Assembly (NCBI GenBank): GCA_030044295.1
Contig: JASHWB010000464.1
Location: 1 to 6,328 of the forward strand
Reading direction: 5' to 3'
Source: Candidatus Acidiferrales bacterium
GTDB lineage: Bacteria > Acidobacteriota > Terriglobia > Acidiferrales > UBA7541
DNA length: 6,328 nucleotides
Part shown: positions 6,295-6,328 of the stretch, one piece after another
Layout of the letters: every line of letters begins with the position of its first letter
Position numbering within the stretch: the first letter of the stretch is position 1
Notes under the pieces: generated by a model
Told to the model about the DNA's origin: nothing
The model's database searches: none
What the model saw: the letters and a program-made list of their open reading frames with translations, nothing else
Translations under genes and position numbers: made by a program

Positions 6295-6328
6295 AGGCGG
6301 CACGCTTCACCGGTCGTCGGGATTGCCC

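Noticed and set aside
6304..6328. Possible promoter for cheR
   Set aside because: Only 25 bases are available and they show no -10 or -35-like elements; ACCGGT is a simple palindrome with no further support.

Overview
The window is one continuous chemosensory (chemotaxis-type) gene cluster, read entirely from the minus strand. In transcription order it holds cheR (receptor methyltransferase), a large hybrid cheA (two Hpt domains, kinase core, CheW-like domain, C-terminal receiver), cheB (receptor methylesterase), two tandem divergent cheW genes, and the start of a degenerate receiver-domain protein that runs off the left edge. All six starts are packed tightly: four junctions overlap by 1 or 4 nt and the fifth has a 3-nt gap, so this looks like one translationally coupled operon. 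No promoter, terminator, RNA gene, mobile element, repeat array or gene-free stretch of note is visible. The only non-coding sequence is 3 nt between cheA and cheB and about 34 nt at the right edge.

How the parts would work together: CheW1 and CheW2 and the P5 domain of CheA would couple the kinase to methyl-accepting receptors, none of which is encoded here. The CheA kinase core would phosphorylate its own Hpt histidines, and phosphate would pass to the receiver fused to CheA's own C-terminus and to the CheB receiver. CheR and CheB would add and remove receptor methyl groups for adaptation. The last gene begins with a receiver whose phospho-acceptor position and acidic pocket are eroded, so no ordinary CheY is visible. 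The multi-Hpt, receiver-tailed CheA resembles the ChpA/PilL and Frz-like architectures more than the flagellar CheA of enteric bacteria. This suggests, as inference, a system controlling type IV pili or another non-flagellar output.

The organism is a GC-rich bacterium (roughly 60% GC judged by eye). The gene order and the style of the hybrid CheA recall environmental, soil-type bacteria such as Acidobacteriota, but this is a low-confidence guess with no marker gene to support it. I see no wholly new system. The unusual points are the two-Hpt kinase with a non-canonical first Hpt, its enlarged dimerisation region, the divergent CheW pair and the degenerate receiver.
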